This document shows positions 1-10,433 of a stretch of DNA of 64,000 bases, piece by piece. How positions within the stretch are numbered: position 1 is the first letter of the stretch; every line of letters starts with the position of its first letter. This stretch comes from Cupriavidus gilardii. Lineage in GTDB: Bacteria > Pseudomonadota > Gammaproteobacteria > Burkholderiales > Burkholderiaceae. The stretch covers positions 124,001 to 188,000 of the forward strand of contig NZ_VZOV01000007.1 of NCBI RefSeq assembly GCF_008801915.1, written 5' to 3'. The notes under the pieces are model-generated. The model was given only the letters and a program-made list of their open reading frames with translations, had not been told where the DNA came from and ran no database searches. The position numbers and the translations under genes were made by a program.

Positions 1-293
1 ACCGAGTCGCCCGACGCCGCCAGCAGATCGATCGGCATGCGCGCGGCCTGTCGCATGCTGCCGTCGTCGTCCACCGCGGCCTGCCGGCCGGGCGGCAGGC
101 CCTCGCCTTCCTCCGCGCCGGCGCCAAGCACGCCCAACGACAGGCCGAAGCCCCTGACGTAGATATCGTTGCTCAGTGCCGTATGGCTATGGATCTCGGC
201 ATCGTCGGACCGGTCCAGATGGCTGAAGCTGCCGGCCGCGGCGCTGGTACAGACGATAGCCATCGCAGCCAATGCGCAAAGTCTGATTTTCAT
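1..293 (-). CDS. Hypothetical secreted protein (partial, 5' end only)
   Basis: The first 97 codons are visible on the minus strand and no stop occurs before the window edge. The ATG at 293 follows a strong purine-rich ribosome site (GGAGGAGAGAGAA). Residues 1-20 form a typical Sec signal peptide: Lys2/Arg4, a hydrophobic core, and an Ala-Ala-Ala cleavage site before GSFSHLD. The mature part is rich in Asp, Gly and Ala and shows no motif I recognise. It is probably a periplasmic or outer-surface protein. The missing C-terminus prevents family assignment. The signal peptide and start are seen directly; the location is inferred. Confidence 0.6.
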   Translation of the reverse strand, partial: MKIRLCALAAMAIVCTSAAAGSFSHLDRSDDAEIHSHTALSNDIYVRGFGLSLGVLGAGAEEGEGLPPGRQAAVDDDGSMRQAARMPIDLLAASGDS

Positions 294-900
294 TTCTCTC
301 TCCTCCCTGTCCGGATGCCGGACGTGCCGCCGGTGCGCGAGCTGCGGCGCACGGACAGACGACCGGCGGGCGGCATCATGCCGCCGACGACCCACGGGAA
401 GGCGGCTAGCGCCGCGTCCGGCTGCGGAAGGCCGCGACTGGCAGGACGCGGTTGGACTCCAGGCAGAACGACGATGTCGCCCGATGCGGCAACCGCGGCG
501 CGGGCAATAACGGGGGCGACAGCAGTTGCAATACCGACGGCGCGGCGCGCGCCGGACGTTGGGCGCGGCGGCGTGCCGTCATGCGTGCTGGAGGGTGACG
601 CATGGTGGGGCGCTCTCCCGTGGCTGAAGCGTGGATCCTGGCTCTTTGGGGACTGTTGCGACAAGCATGCCAGGACGCCGCGGCCCCTGTTCCGGCTCGA
701 TTTGCGGAATCGCGGCGGCGGCGCGCTCGGCCGCCGCGGCCCGGCCGGTCCCAATCTGTTGCGGCCCTGAAACCCGGGTGGCGCCGACGGCCCGCGCAGT
801 GTTTCCGCCACCGGACTCGCTGCCATCGCCTGCACGGTGGCTCGCGGCGGGCGGGCACAACGGCACCGGCGCCGACATCCGTCCGAAGGAGGAAGTTCGG
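294..900. other. Region without a convincing gene
   Basis: About 600 bases between the divergent partial gene and the possible small ORF at 901. Open frames run on both strands here, but they are arginine/proline/alanine-rich, overlap one another and lack ribosome sites, as expected for chance frames in very GC-rich DNA. No terminator, tRNA or clear promoter was seen. Confidence 0.5.
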
Positions 901-1206
901 ATGAAGCCGCGGCAGGCAGCGCTGGGAAGGGCTCCCCAAAACGGCGGAAGTGGCGCGATCGGACGGCGCTTCCGCCGACCGTGGCTCGCAGGTTGCAGCG
1001 GCTTAACGGAGCGCGGCCCGGCCGTGTGCGTGCGAATCCGACACGCCGGGGCGCATGCAGGGCATCCGGACACACGCCGATCGCACACACGGACGGGCCT
1101 TGGGGCCACGGCGGCGCCCGCAGAAACGGGTACGCCCCTCGGGCTGCGGGGTACGCCCCTCGGGCCGCGGCCGTGCCTGGGTCATTCCTTGCGGACCGGC
1201 GGATGA
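901..1206 (+). CDS. Possible small ORF with strong ribosome site
   Basis: A 101-codon frame starts at an ATG preceded by AAGGAGG at ideal spacing, which is the only reason to list it. The predicted protein is Arg/Gly-rich with no recognisable domain. It contains a copy of the dispersed 16-bp repeat, read as Ala-Glu-Thr-Gly-Thr at residues 74-78, followed by a duplicated GTPLG segment made by a 21-bp tandem repeat. The composition is poor for a real protein, so this may be a chance frame or a decayed gene. Confidence 0.22.
   Translation: MKPRQAALGRAPQNGGSGAIGRRFRRPWLAGCSGLTERGPAVCVRIRHAGAHAGHPDTRRSHTRTGLGATAAPAETGTPLGLRGTPLGPRPCLGHSLRTGG
1119..1134 (+). repeat. Dispersed 16-bp repeat, copy 1
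   Basis: Exact CGCAGAAACGGGTACG. It overlaps the start of a 21-bp tandem duplication (1128-1169) that repeats its GGGTACG end. Confidence 0.9.
1128..1169 (+). repeat. 21-bp tandem duplication
   Basis: Two adjacent 21-bp units (1128-1148 and 1149-1169) differ at one base. Each begins GGGTACGCCCCTCGGG. The first unit starts with the last seven bases of the neighbouring 16-bp repeat, so the duplication may have arisen at that repeat. Confidence 0.8.
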
Positions 1207-1364
1207 GTCGATGGCGCGGTCTCGGCTGCCGGTGCGTCGCCCGAAATCGGCTTGGGGCCGGGCTGGCTGCGGTCGCAGCCGGCGCTCGCGAGCAGGGCGG
1301 CAATGCCCAGCGCCAGCGTGCCGAGTCGGACGGTGCGCAAGGATGCGGTCGGAAGACGGATCAC
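1182..1364 (-). CDS. Small putative lipoprotein
   Basis: A 60-aa protein starting at GTG 1364, chosen because AGGAGG lies four bases upstream. Residues 4-29 form a signal peptide (positive Arg residues, then a Leu/Ala-rich core) ending ASAG-Cys30. This is a plausible lipobox, although Ser rather than Leu sits at -3. The mature part is 31 residues, rich in Pro, Ala and Ser. Size and layout recall the small lipoproteins of the LptM/YifL kind, but the usual GQKGPLY-like motif after Cys is absent, so I do not assign it. It is divergent from the yihY gene. Confidence 0.6.
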   Translation of the reverse strand: MIRLPTASLRTVRLGTLALGIAALLASAGCDRSQPGPKPISGDAPAAETAPSTHPPVRKE

Positions 1365-1634
1365 GGTACCTCCTGATGGAAAGAGGGCGGACAACAGACA
1401 GACACAAGGGCGAGACACAAGGGCGGACGGAAGGCCGCTGCGCCCCGGCAACGGCGCGCCGCCTGCATTCACTCTAGCAGTTGCCCCCGCCGGCCCCGCC
1501 GCCGGCACCGGCTTGGGCACAGGCGCGAGGCGGGGTATCCTGAACGCTGCCCCGCCTGGCCCGTCCGGGCCGGCGGTTGCAGGACCCCAGCCCATCCGGA
1601 CTTCAGCCCACCGACCAAGCCAGGGAGCGCCGTC

Positions 1635-2612
1635 TTGCCGATGTTCCAACCCGACCCCGAGCACCGCAATGGCCGCCGGCGCGGCCTCGCCCGCATGCTG
1701 CCCGACCGTTATACGCTGCGCCGCACCGCCATGGTGGTGACCGCCGCCGTGCAGTCCTGGTTCGCCCACCGCGCTGCCAGCAAGGGCGCCGCGCTGTCGT
1801 TCTACATGCTGTTCTCGCTGGCGCCGATCCTGGTGCTGGTGATCTCGATCGCGGGGCTGTTCTTCGGCGCGGAAGCGGCGCGCGGCGAGATTTTCGCGCA
1901 ACTCGAGGGCCTGCTTGGCACCCAGGGCGCGGCAGCGATCCAGCAGATCCTCGCCGCCACGCATCGCGCCGGCGGCAGCGGCATGGCGGCGCTGATCGCC
2001 ACCGGCATCCTGATCGTCGGCGCGACCAGCGCCTTCGCCGAACTGAAGGCGAGCCTGGACGACATCTGGGAGGCCGACGCGACGCCGGCCGGCGGCTGGC
2101 GCGCGCTGGTCCGCACGCGGCTGCTGTCGTTCGGACTGGTGCTGGTACTGGCTCTGATGCTGCTGGTCTCGCTGGTGGTCAACGCGGCGATTGCGGTGGT
2201 GCAACGCTTCTGGGACGGCATGTGGTTCGAGTCGTGGCTCGCGCCAGTAGCCACGACGATCTCCAGCGGCTTCTCGTTCGTCGTGGTCAGCGTGCTGTTC
2301 GCGGTGGTGTTCAAGATGCTGCCGCGCGTGCGCGTGACCTGGCGCGACGTGACGATGGGCGCGATCATCACCGCGGTGCTGTTCTCGATCGGCAAGCGCC
2401 TGATCGGCATCTACCTGGGCAACAGCGCGGTGGCGTCCTCGTATGGCGCGGCCGGGTCGGTGGTGGCGCTGATGCTGTGGGTGTACTACTCGGCCCAGAT
2501 CTTCTTCTTCGGCGCCGAACTGACCCATCAGTACGCGCTGCAGTTCGGCAGCCTGCGCGAGCGGCAGCGCCGCGGCGAGGCGCCGGAACCGGTCGGCGCC
2601 GGGAACCGGTAG
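1635..2612 (+). CDS. YihY/BrkB family inner-membrane protein
   Basis: A 325-aa membrane protein of the YihY/virulence factor BrkB family. The core shows the family's order: an ASKGAALSFYMLFSLAPIL segment near residues 47-66, several further membrane helices, and a C-terminal helix ending FFFGAELTHQYA. Transport function for this family is unproven. The TTG at 1635 is used because CAGGGAGC lies eight bases upstream; ATG 1641, two codons later, is the alternative. It is followed after 170 bases by prfC, on the same strand. Family membership is clear from sequence; cellular role is not. Confidence 0.85.
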   Translation: MPMFQPDPEHRNGRRRGLARMLPDRYTLRRTAMVVTAAVQSWFAHRAASKGAALSFYMLFSLAPILVLVISIAGLFFGAEAARGEIFAQLEGLLGTQGAAAIQQILAATHRAGGSGMAALIATGILIVGATSAFAELKASLDDIWEADATPAGGWRALVRTRLLSFGLVLVLALMLLVSLVVNAAIAVVQRFWDGMWFESWLAPVATTISSGFSFVVVSVLFAVVFKMLPRVRVTWRDVTMGAIITAVLFSIGKRLIGIYLGNSAVASSYGAAGSVVALMLWVYYSAQIFFFGAELTHQYALQFGSLRERQRRGEAPEPVGAGNR

Positions 2613-2782
2613 AATAACGGCCCATTCCCCTCGGGCGCCCCGCCGCGACAGCCGATCCCAAGCCGGCCGCCGCGGACCGCGACACCAGGCGCGGCGCGAT
2701 TGGCCTGGCCTCGCGCTCCTGCCGCGCCCCGCCGCGCCCCGCCGGGTCCCGATCCATCCGCCTGCCATCCGAACGTCCTACC

Positions 2783-4357
<1,575 letters not shown>

Positions 4358-4373
4358 AGCGCGTCCAGTACGT

Positions 4374-4400
4374 GATCCCCGCGCAGGCGGGGGCCCAAGG
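4374..4400 (+). repeat. REP-like palindrome, copy 1
   Basis: GATCCCCGCGCAGGCGGGG followed by GCCCAAGG. The six-base stem CCCCGC/GCGGGG is perfect (4377-4382 with 4387-4392) around GCAG. It lies in the convergent gap between prfC and the ferric receptor gene. Confidence 0.7.
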
Positions 4401-4448
4401 GCCTCGCTTCGATCCGGAGGCGGCAGGCGCGGCCTCCGGGTCGCGCCG

Positions 4449-6728
4449 TCAGAACGCCAGCGTCGCCTGCACGTAGAACGTGCGCGGCATGCCGACGTAC
4501 TTGCCCAGGTTGTTGTCGGTCGAGCGCGTGAAATAGCGGCGATCGAACAGGTTCTTGACGCCCACCGCCACCTTCAGATTCGACATCGACTTGCCGAAGT
4601 CGTAGCCCAGGCGCATGTGCACCAGCGCGTAGCCGGGGATGTCGCCCAGCGCGCCGTTGGCGCTCTCCTCGGTCCGGTACGGCGTGCCGTCGGTCGGGTC
4701 GCCCGGCGAATGCTGGCGCGATTGCGCGAAGCCATCGACGTTCAGCGTCCAGCGGTTGCGGCTGTAGCGCACGCCCGCCGTGGCCACATGGCGCGAGTAG
4801 AACGGCAGGTCGCGGCCGGCGAAGGTGCCGTGGTTGTAGGTCGCCTCGGTATAGGTATAGCCGGCATAGGCCGACAGCCCGGCCAGCGTCTTCGACAGCG
4901 TGCCGAAGTCGTAGCGCAGCGAACTCTCGACGCCGCGGTGGCGCGTCGCGCCGAGATTGGTCCAGGCGTCCGGGCTGCCCATCGTGCCGCCGCGCAGCTG
5001 CAGCTCGTCGTCGAAGTCGATGTTGAACAGCGTCAGCTCGCCGCCCCACCCGTTGGCGTTGAAGTGCGTGCCCAGCTCGTACGTCTTGGCCTTTTCCGGC
5101 GCCAGGCCATTGGTGGTCTGCGCGATCTGGAAGTACTGCAGCGGGCCGAACGAGACGCCGGCATTGCCGAACAGCTTCCAGTTGTCGCTGACGTGGTACA
5201 TCACGGCCAGCGAGGGCAGCGGCTCGTCCGACTTGATGTCGGTGCGGCGCTGCGTGAAATGATCGGTCACGTTGGAGCGGATCATCTCGTAGCGCAGGCC
5301 CGGCGTGATGGTCCAGTTGCCGACGTTGATGGTGTCGTCGATGTAGACCGCGTTGGCCGTGGTGCCGCCGCTGCGCCACTGGTACATCGGCGAAGCGATC
5401 GTGGTCGGATCGACGGTGCCGGGCGTGTAGAAGGCCGTGCGCGATGCCTGCTCGTCGCTCGACTCGCGCAGGTAGCGGTAGCCGACACTGACCTCGTGGC
5501 TGACGTTGGCGCCGCGGAACAGCTGCGAGTAGCGCGGCTCGACCGCGAAGGTGTGATAGTGCCGCGGGAACGATCCCAGTCGGCGGCGGCCGGCGCTCTC
5601 GCTCTCGATCTGGCTGCCGCGGAAGCTGTCGGTGTAGTACGTCAGCACCTCGAACTTGCGGTTGTTGTCCTGGTGCGAGTACTTCAGCGAGACATCGTTG
5701 CGGCGGCCGGCGAAGGTGTCGTACGGCCGCACCGACTGGAACGGATCGGCGGCGTACTGCGCGGCCGTCAGCCCGCCCGGCATGTCGGCCAGCGCCTCGT
5801 AGTAGTGGTAGCTCGCGGTGATCTGGTCCGTGCTGGAAATCCGGTACGAGCCCTTGAGCATCAGGTCGTCGATATCGACGCGGTCGTTGCCGCGGCGATA
5901 GCCGTCGCCATGCACGCCCGAATACATCAGCGCACCGCCCAGGCCGTTGTCGTTGGTGCCGCCGATGAAGAGGCTGGGCATGGTCTTGACGTTGCCGCCG
6001 TGCGTGGCGATCTCGGTTTCCACCGAGGCCTGCGCGGCGAAGGTCTGCGGAATCGGCCGGGTCACGAAATTGATGATGCCGCCGACGTTCTGCGGGCCAT
6101 AGCGCACCGAGCCGGCGCCGCGCACCACGTCGATGGTGTCGATATTGCCCATCGACAGCGGGGCCATCGACAACTGGGGCTGACCGTAGGGCGCGACCGC
6201 CAGCGGAATGCCGTCGAGCAGCACGGTCGAGCGCGGCGACAGCCGCGAGGCCAGACCGCGCACGCCGACATTCAGCGAGATGTCGCTGCCGCCGGTGCCG
6301 TTGCTGTCCTGCACCTGTACGCCCGGCATCCGGCGCAGCACCTCGCGCACGTTGGTCGCGCCGCTTTCCTCGATGGTGCGCCGGTCGGCGATCGAGCGCG
6401 CACCGGGATGCTCCAGCACCTTGGTCTCGTTCGGCTGGTCCAGCCAGTTGCCGACCACGGTGACCGTGCTCAGCGTCTTGTCGGCGTCCGCGGCCGCCGG
6501 AGCGGCGTGCGCCTGAGCTTGCGCCTGCGCTTGCGGCGAAGCCTGGGCGGTCACCACGGGCTCGGCGGCACGGGCCGAGGACGACAGGCACAGCAGGGCG
6601 ACGCCGGCGGCTGCGGCGGTCAGGCGGAAGGCGGCTTGCAAGATCGGATCCTGAAGAAAGGCGGGAAAGCGGCATCGGGTTCGCGAGACGGCGCGATGAC
6701 CGACACGTGACCTGATGGGCGGCATCAC
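4449..6728 (-). CDS. TonB-dependent ferric siderophore receptor, FecA-like
   Basis: Outer-membrane receptor with a plug (about residues 80-200) and a 22-strand-type barrel ending in Phe. It resembles E. coli FecA through the whole barrel: plug segments NGTGGSDISLNVGVRGL, RSTVLLDGIPLAVAPYGQPQLS and VVRGAGSVRYGPQNVGGIINF, then ALADMPGGL and FVGMPRTFYVQ-like blocks. Ferric dicitrate or a related citrate-type chelate is the likely ligand (inference). Unlike FecA it lacks the N-terminal STN signalling domain: only about 40 residues separate signal peptide and plug. No fecI/fecR is nearby, so a Fur-like site at 6760 is the probable control. ATG 6728 has no ribosome site; TTG 6641, behind CAGGA, would begin right at the signal peptide and may be the true start. 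Confidence 0.92.
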   Translation of the reverse strand: MMPPIRSRVGHRAVSRTRCRFPAFLQDPILQAAFRLTAAAAGVALLCLSSSARAAEPVVTAQASPQAQAQAQAHAAPAAADADKTLSTVTVVGNWLDQPNETKVLEHPGARSIADRRTIEESGATNVREVLRRMPGVQVQDSNGTGGSDISLNVGVRGLASRLSPRSTVLLDGIPLAVAPYGQPQLSMAPLSMGNIDTIDVVRGAGSVRYGPQNVGGIINFVTRPIPQTFAAQASVETEIATHGGNVKTMPSLFIGGTNDNGLGGALMYSGVHGDGYRRGNDRVDIDDLMLKGSYRISSTDQITASYHYYEALADMPGGLTAAQYAADPFQSVRPYDTFAGRRNDVSLKYSHQDNNRKFEVLTYYTDSFRGSQIESESAGRRRLGSFPRHYHTFAVEPRYSQLFRGANVSHEVSVGYRYLRESSDEQASRTAFYTPGTVDPTTIASPMYQWRSGGTTANAVYIDDTINVGNWTITPGLRYEMIRSNVTDHFTQRRTDIKSDEPLPSLAVMYHVSDNWKLFGNAGVSFGPLQYFQIAQTTNGLAPEKAKTYELGTHFNANGWGGELTLFNIDFDDELQLRGGTMGSPDAWTNLGATRHRGVESSLRYDFGTLSKTLAGLSAYAGYTYTEATYNHGTFAGRDLPFYSRHVATAGVRYSRNRWTLNVDGFAQSRQHSPGDPTDGTPYRTEESANGALGDIPGYALVHMRLGYDFGKSMSNLKVAVGVKNLFDRRYFTRSTDNNLGKYVGMPRTFYVQATLAF

Positions 6729-6759
6729 GGCGTCGGCGTCACCCGAGAAGCGGCGGATT

Positions 6760-6778
6760 ATAAATGCGAAGCATTCTC
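6760..6778 (-). promoter_or_regulatory. Fur-like operator upstream of the FecA-like receptor
   Basis: ATAAATGCGAAGCATTCTC contains the perfect inverted repeat AATGC-GAA-GCATT. On the minus strand it reads GAGAATGCTTCGCATTTAT, which resembles Fur boxes. It sits in the AT-richest part of the divergent gap between the receptor and the MFS gene. Assignment is by similarity only. Confidence 0.5.
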
Positions 6779-7032
6779 AAGCGCCGCAAACCTGCCTCGC
6801 CGTCATGGTCGACGTTGCAGGAGGCCAACACCGCCCACACCGGCCCGACACCGGCCCAACACCGCGCTGCCGGAAGGGACTCATGTAGCGTCGAGCGCGC
6901 ATGGCGCCGCTCCGCTAGAATTGCGGCTTGCCGGCGTAGCGAGCCATGGGCAACCCATGGGCGCCCCACGCCGGCCTCCCGCTGTCCCGGCAGCCGTCAC
7001 CGCACAAGGCGGCGCCGCTTCTCTCTCCCGCC

Positions 7033-8295
7033 ATGCCTTCCGCCCCTGCCAGCACGACCCCGGCCGCCTCCGATCCGGATTCGGTCTTCCGCGACCCCGG
7101 TTTCCGCATGTTCTGGTGCGCCCGTCTCTGTACGACGATCGGGTATCAGATCCTGACCGTGGCGGTGGGGTGGCAGATGTACGACCTGACCGGCGATGCG
7201 CTGATGCTTGGGCTGGTCGGCCTGGTGCAGTTCCTGCCGTCTGTGGTGCTGCTGCTGATGTCGGGCCACGTGGCCGACCGCTTCGACCGCCGCCAGATCG
7301 TCCGCATCTGCCAGCTGACCGAAGCCGCGATCGCCCTCGGCATGGCGGCGGCCAGTCTGGCCGGCTGGGTCCGGCACGAGCACATCTTCATCTTCGTCGC
7401 GCTGCTCGGCGCGACCCGCGCCTTCGAAACGCCGACGCTGCAGGCGCTGCTGCCCAGCGTGGTGACGCCGCGCCAGCTGCCGCGGGCGGTCGCGCTGTCG
7501 AGCTCGGCGACGCAAACGGCGATCATCGTCGGCCCGGCGCTCGGCGGCTTCGCCTATGTGGCCGGGCCCGGCGTGGTCTACGGCATCGGCGCGCTGCTGT
7601 TCCTGGCGGCCGCCACGCTGATCACGCTGCTGCGGCTGCGCCAGCGGCCGCAGCGGCTGACGGCCCCGGTCAGCATCAGCACGCTGTTCGCGGGGTTTGC
7701 CTATATCCGCAGCCGGCCGGTGCTGCTGGGCGCCATTTCGCTCGACCTGTTCGCGGTACTGCTTGGCGGCGCCACCGCGTTGCTGCCGATCTATGCCCGC
7801 GACATCCTGCATACCGGTCCGTGGGGCCTGGGCCTGTTGCGCTCGTCGCCGGCGATCGGCGCGCTGGCCACCGCGATCTGGCTGGCCCGCCATCCGCTCG
7901 AGCGCAAGGTGGGCCGCGTGATGTTCGGCGCGGTGGCGCTGTTCGGGCTGGCGACGATCTGCTTCGGGTTGTCGACGTTGCTGCCGTTGTCGATGCTGGC
8001 GCTGGTGGTGCTGGGTGCCTCGGACATGATCAGCGTGGTGGTGCGCTCGACCCTGGTCCAGCTCGATACGCCGGACGACATGCGTGGCCGGGTCGGCGCG
8101 GTCAACTCGGTCTTTATCGGCGCCTCGAATCAGCTCGGCGAATTCGAGTCCGGCGTGACGGCGGCGTGGCTGGGCCCGGTTGGCGCGGTGCTGCTGGGCG
8201 GCGTCGGCACGCTGGTGGTGGTGGCCGTGTGGATGCGGCTGTTCCCGGCGCTGGCGAACCGCAACAGGCTCCACGACAGCCCCGGGGCCAGCTGA
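7033..8295 (+). CDS. MFS transporter, DHA3-type exporter
   Basis: A 420-aa major facilitator with about 12 hydrophobic helices. The loop after helix 2 carries GHVADRFDRRQIV, the MFS signature D-R-x-x-R. The family (MFS_3, including EntS-like siderophore exporters) fits the length. It is divergent from the FecA-like receptor and shares its promoter region, so export of an iron chelator is a reasonable guess but not shown. ATG 7033 was chosen as the start; an in-frame ATG at 6946 would add a 29-residue Pro-rich tail unlike the family. A GC-rich hairpin follows the stop. Confidence 0.85.
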   Translation: MPSAPASTTPAASDPDSVFRDPGFRMFWCARLCTTIGYQILTVAVGWQMYDLTGDALMLGLVGLVQFLPSVVLLLMSGHVADRFDRRQIVRICQLTEAAIALGMAAASLAGWVRHEHIFIFVALLGATRAFETPTLQALLPSVVTPRQLPRAVALSSSATQTAIIVGPALGGFAYVAGPGVVYGIGALLFLAAATLITLLRLRQRPQRLTAPVSISTLFAGFAYIRSRPVLLGAISLDLFAVLLGGATALLPIYARDILHTGPWGLGLLRSSPAIGALATAIWLARHPLERKVGRVMFGAVALFGLATICFGLSTLLPLSMLALVVLGASDMISVVVRSTLVQLDTPDDMRGRVGAVNSVFIGASNQLGEFESGVTAAWLGPVGAVLLGGVGTLVVVAVWMRLFPALANRNRLHDSPGAS

Positions 8296-8317
8296 ATCCG
8301 GCTGATTCCGACTGACT

Positions 8318-8341
8318 CGGGGCGGACTTCGCCCCGATTTC
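8318..8341 (+). terminator. Probable intrinsic terminator after the MFS gene
   Basis: Perfect seven-base stem CGGGGCG/CGCCCCG (8318-8324, 8330-8336) with a five-base loop, followed by a short ATTT tract. It lies 22 bases after the MFS stop codon. The weak T-tract lowers confidence. Confidence 0.6.
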
Positions 8342-8352
8342 CCACCCCGGCC

Positions 8353-8368
8353 CGTACCCGTTTCTGCG
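8353..8368 (-). repeat. Dispersed 16-bp repeat, copy 2 (minus strand)
   Basis: Exact reverse complement of CGCAGAAACGGGTACG. It lies 12 bases beyond the MFS terminator, in the 356-base region ahead of the NAGGN operon. That region otherwise holds an AT-richer stretch at 8470-8560, probably with the operon promoter, but I cannot fix -35/-10 boxes. Confidence 0.9.
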
Positions 8369-8651
8369 TGGCGCCACGCGGACGGAAGCGGCGCCTACAG
8401 CACTCTCCCCGATATTTTTTCAATCCGCTGCAGCCCTTGCCCAGCAAGGGCTCGCGCCCGTTCGCGCCGTCCCCGGCAACATATTCACGGAAACCATTTC
8501 TCCATCGATCTGTCCCGAAAATATTGTCAATTTCGATTATCTGTAGGCGAATTCCGACATTGCGTCGGATGAGCGCGGGCAGACCCCGGCATCGCCCCGT
8601 GCGATAAGCAAGGAGGTCCCGCGCGCCTGCGGGCAAGGGAGCAGACCATCG

Positions 8652-10433
8652 ATGTGCGGTATCGCAGGAGAAATACGTTTCGATCAACAGATGGCCGACC
8701 TTCACGCCGTGGCCGACATGGCGCGGGTGCAGGCCGCGCGCGGCCCTGACGGCGAGGGGCTGTTCGGCCTCGGCCGGCGCGCCTTCGGGCATCGGCGCCT
8801 GCGGATCATGGACCTGTCCGAGCGCGCGCATCAGCCCTTCATCGACAACGCGCTGGGGATGGGCATCGTCTTCAACGGCGCGATCTACAACCACCATGCG
8901 CTGCGCGAGGAACTGAGCGCGCGCGGCTACACCTTCTCGTCGAGCGGCGACACCGAGGTCATCATCAAGGCCTGGCATGCCTGGGGCCCGGCGGCGCTCG
9001 ATCGCTTGGCCGGCATGTTCGCGTTCGCGCTGTGGGAGCGCGATACCGGCATCACGCACCTGGTGCGCGACCGTCTCGGCATCAAGCCGCTGTATTACAG
9101 CCAGGATGCGCGGCGCCTGCGCTTTGCCTCGACGCTGCCGGCGCTGCTGGCCGGGGGCGATATCGATACCGCGCTCGACCCCGTTGCGCTGCATCACTAT
9201 CTGACGCTGCACGCCGTGGTGCCGGCCCCGCATACGATCGTGCAAGGCGTGCGCAAGCTGCCGCCGGCCACGCACATGACCGTGCATGCGGATGGCCGCA
9301 CCGAAACCCGTACCTGGTGGCGGCTCGAGTTCGTGCACGACGCCGCCGACAAGGCACGCTCGTTCGAGGAATGGCGCGACATGACGCTGGCCGCGCTGCG
9401 CGACGCGGTGCGCCTGCGCACCGTCGCCGACGTGCCGGTCGGCGTGCTGCTGTCGGGGGGCGTCGACTCCAGCCTGATCACCGGACTGCTCGCAGAAACG
9501 GGTACGCCCATCCTGCGCACCTATGCGATCGGCTTCGAGGCCGCCGGCGGCGAGGCCGGCGACGAGTTCCACTATTCCGATCTGGTGGCGCGGCATTTCG
9601 GCACGCGCCACGAGAAGATGATGATTCCCGCGGCCGATCTGCTGGACGCGTTGCCCGACGCGATCCACGCGATGAGCGAGCCGATGGTCAGCCACGACTG
9701 CGTGGCCTTCTATCTGCTGTCGGCGGCGGTCGCGCGCCACAGCCGCGTGGTGCAGAGCGGGCAGGGCGCCGACGAGGTGTTCGGCGGCTATCACTGGTAT
9801 CCGCCGCTGGCCGCCAATACCGATGCCGACGGCGGCGTCGCGGCCTATCGCAAGGTGTTCTTCGACCGCACGCAGTCGGAGATGGCCGAGCTGCTGTCAC
9901 CCCAATGGCTGGCCGACGATCCGAGCGGCCGTTTCCTGGCGGCGCATTTCGCGATGCCCGGTGCCGACAGCGCGATCGACCGCGCGTTGCGGCTCGATAC
10001 CACCGTGATGCTGGTCGAGGACCCGGTCAAGCGCGTCGACAACATGACGATGGCCCATGCGCTGGAGGCCCGCGTGCCCTTCCTCGATCACCGGCTGGTC
10101 GAGCTGGCCGCGCGCATGCCGGCGCGTCACAAGATCGCCGCGGGCGGCAAGCACGTGCTGAAGGAAGCCGCGCGCCAGGTGATTCCCGCCGAGGTGATCG
10201 ACCGCCCGAAGGGTTATTTCCCGGTGCCGGCGCTCAAGTACCTGCGCGGCCCCTTCCTGGAGTACGTGCGCGGCCTGGTCGACAGCGATGCGGCGCGCCG
10301 GCGCGGCCTGTACCGGCCCGGCGTGGTCGAGTCGATGCTGGCGGATCCCGACGCCCACATCACCCCGCTGAAGGGCTCGAAGCTGTGGCAGGTAGCGCTG
10401 CTCGAGGGGTGGATGCAGTCGCATGGCCTGTGA
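8652..10433 (+). CDS. N-acetylglutaminylglutamine amidotransferase
   Basis: Class II glutamine amidotransferase of the asparagine synthetase B type, 593 aa. It is the last enzyme in making the osmolyte NAGGN (N-acetylglutaminylglutamine amide). MCGIAGE provides the N-terminal nucleophile Cys2, and the PP-loop SGGVDSS lies near residue 270. The C-terminal synthetase half ends normally. AAGGGAGC precedes ATG 8652. It heads a co-directional set with the NAGGN synthetase, an M42 peptidase and a MscS channel, which separates it from true AsnB. A copy of the dispersed 16-bp repeat is embedded at codons 281-285, encoding AETGT in the variable loop just after the PP-loop helix, using codons GCA and GGT. 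Confidence 0.93.
   Translation: MCGIAGEIRFDQQMADLHAVADMARVQAARGPDGEGLFGLGRRAFGHRRLRIMDLSERAHQPFIDNALGMGIVFNGAIYNHHALREELSARGYTFSSSGDTEVIIKAWHAWGPAALDRLAGMFAFALWERDTGITHLVRDRLGIKPLYYSQDARRLRFASTLPALLAGGDIDTALDPVALHHYLTLHAVVPAPHTIVQGVRKLPPATHMTVHADGRTETRTWWRLEFVHDAADKARSFEEWRDMTLAALRDAVRLRTVADVPVGVLLSGGVDSSLITGLLAETGTPILRTYAIGFEAAGGEAGDEFHYSDLVARHFGTRHEKMMIPAADLLDALPDAIHAMSEPMVSHDCVAFYLLSAAVARHSRVVQSGQGADEVFGGYHWYPPLAANTDADGGVAAYRKVFFDRTQSEMAELLSPQWLADDPSGRFLAAHFAMPGADSAIDRALRLDTTVMLVEDPVKRVDNMTMAHALEARVPFLDHRLVELAARMPARHKIAAGGKHVLKEAARQVIPAEVIDRPKGYFPVPALKYLRGPFLEYVRGLVDSDAARRRGLYRPGVVESMLADPDAHITPLKGSKLWQVALLEGWMQSHGL
9491..9506 (+). repeat. Dispersed 16-bp repeat, copy 3 (inside the amidotransferase gene)
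   Basis: Exact CGCAGAAACGGGTACG within coding sequence. From its second base it reads in frame as GCA GAA ACG GGT ACG, Ala-Glu-Thr-Gly-Thr. Confidence 0.92.

Noticed and set aside
290..1303. 337-aa minus-strand frame across the gene-poor left region
   Set aside because: Arg/Pro/Ala-rich, no ribosome site, overlaps the lipoprotein gene and the partial secreted gene; a chance frame in GC-rich DNA.
1365..2768. Minus-strand frame extending the small lipoprotein to 528 aa
   Set aside because: It is antisense to yihY and of low-complexity His/Gln/Arg composition; the GTG at 1364 with AGGAGG fits a 60-aa lipoprotein.
4449..6728. Possible FecA-FecI-FecR signalling system
   Set aside because: The receptor has no STN domain and neither a sigma factor nor anti-sigma gene is present.
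8652..10433. Ordinary asparagine synthetase B
   Set aside because: The adjacent ngg synthetase and M42 peptidase are specific to the NAGGN system, so the amidotransferase role is more likely.
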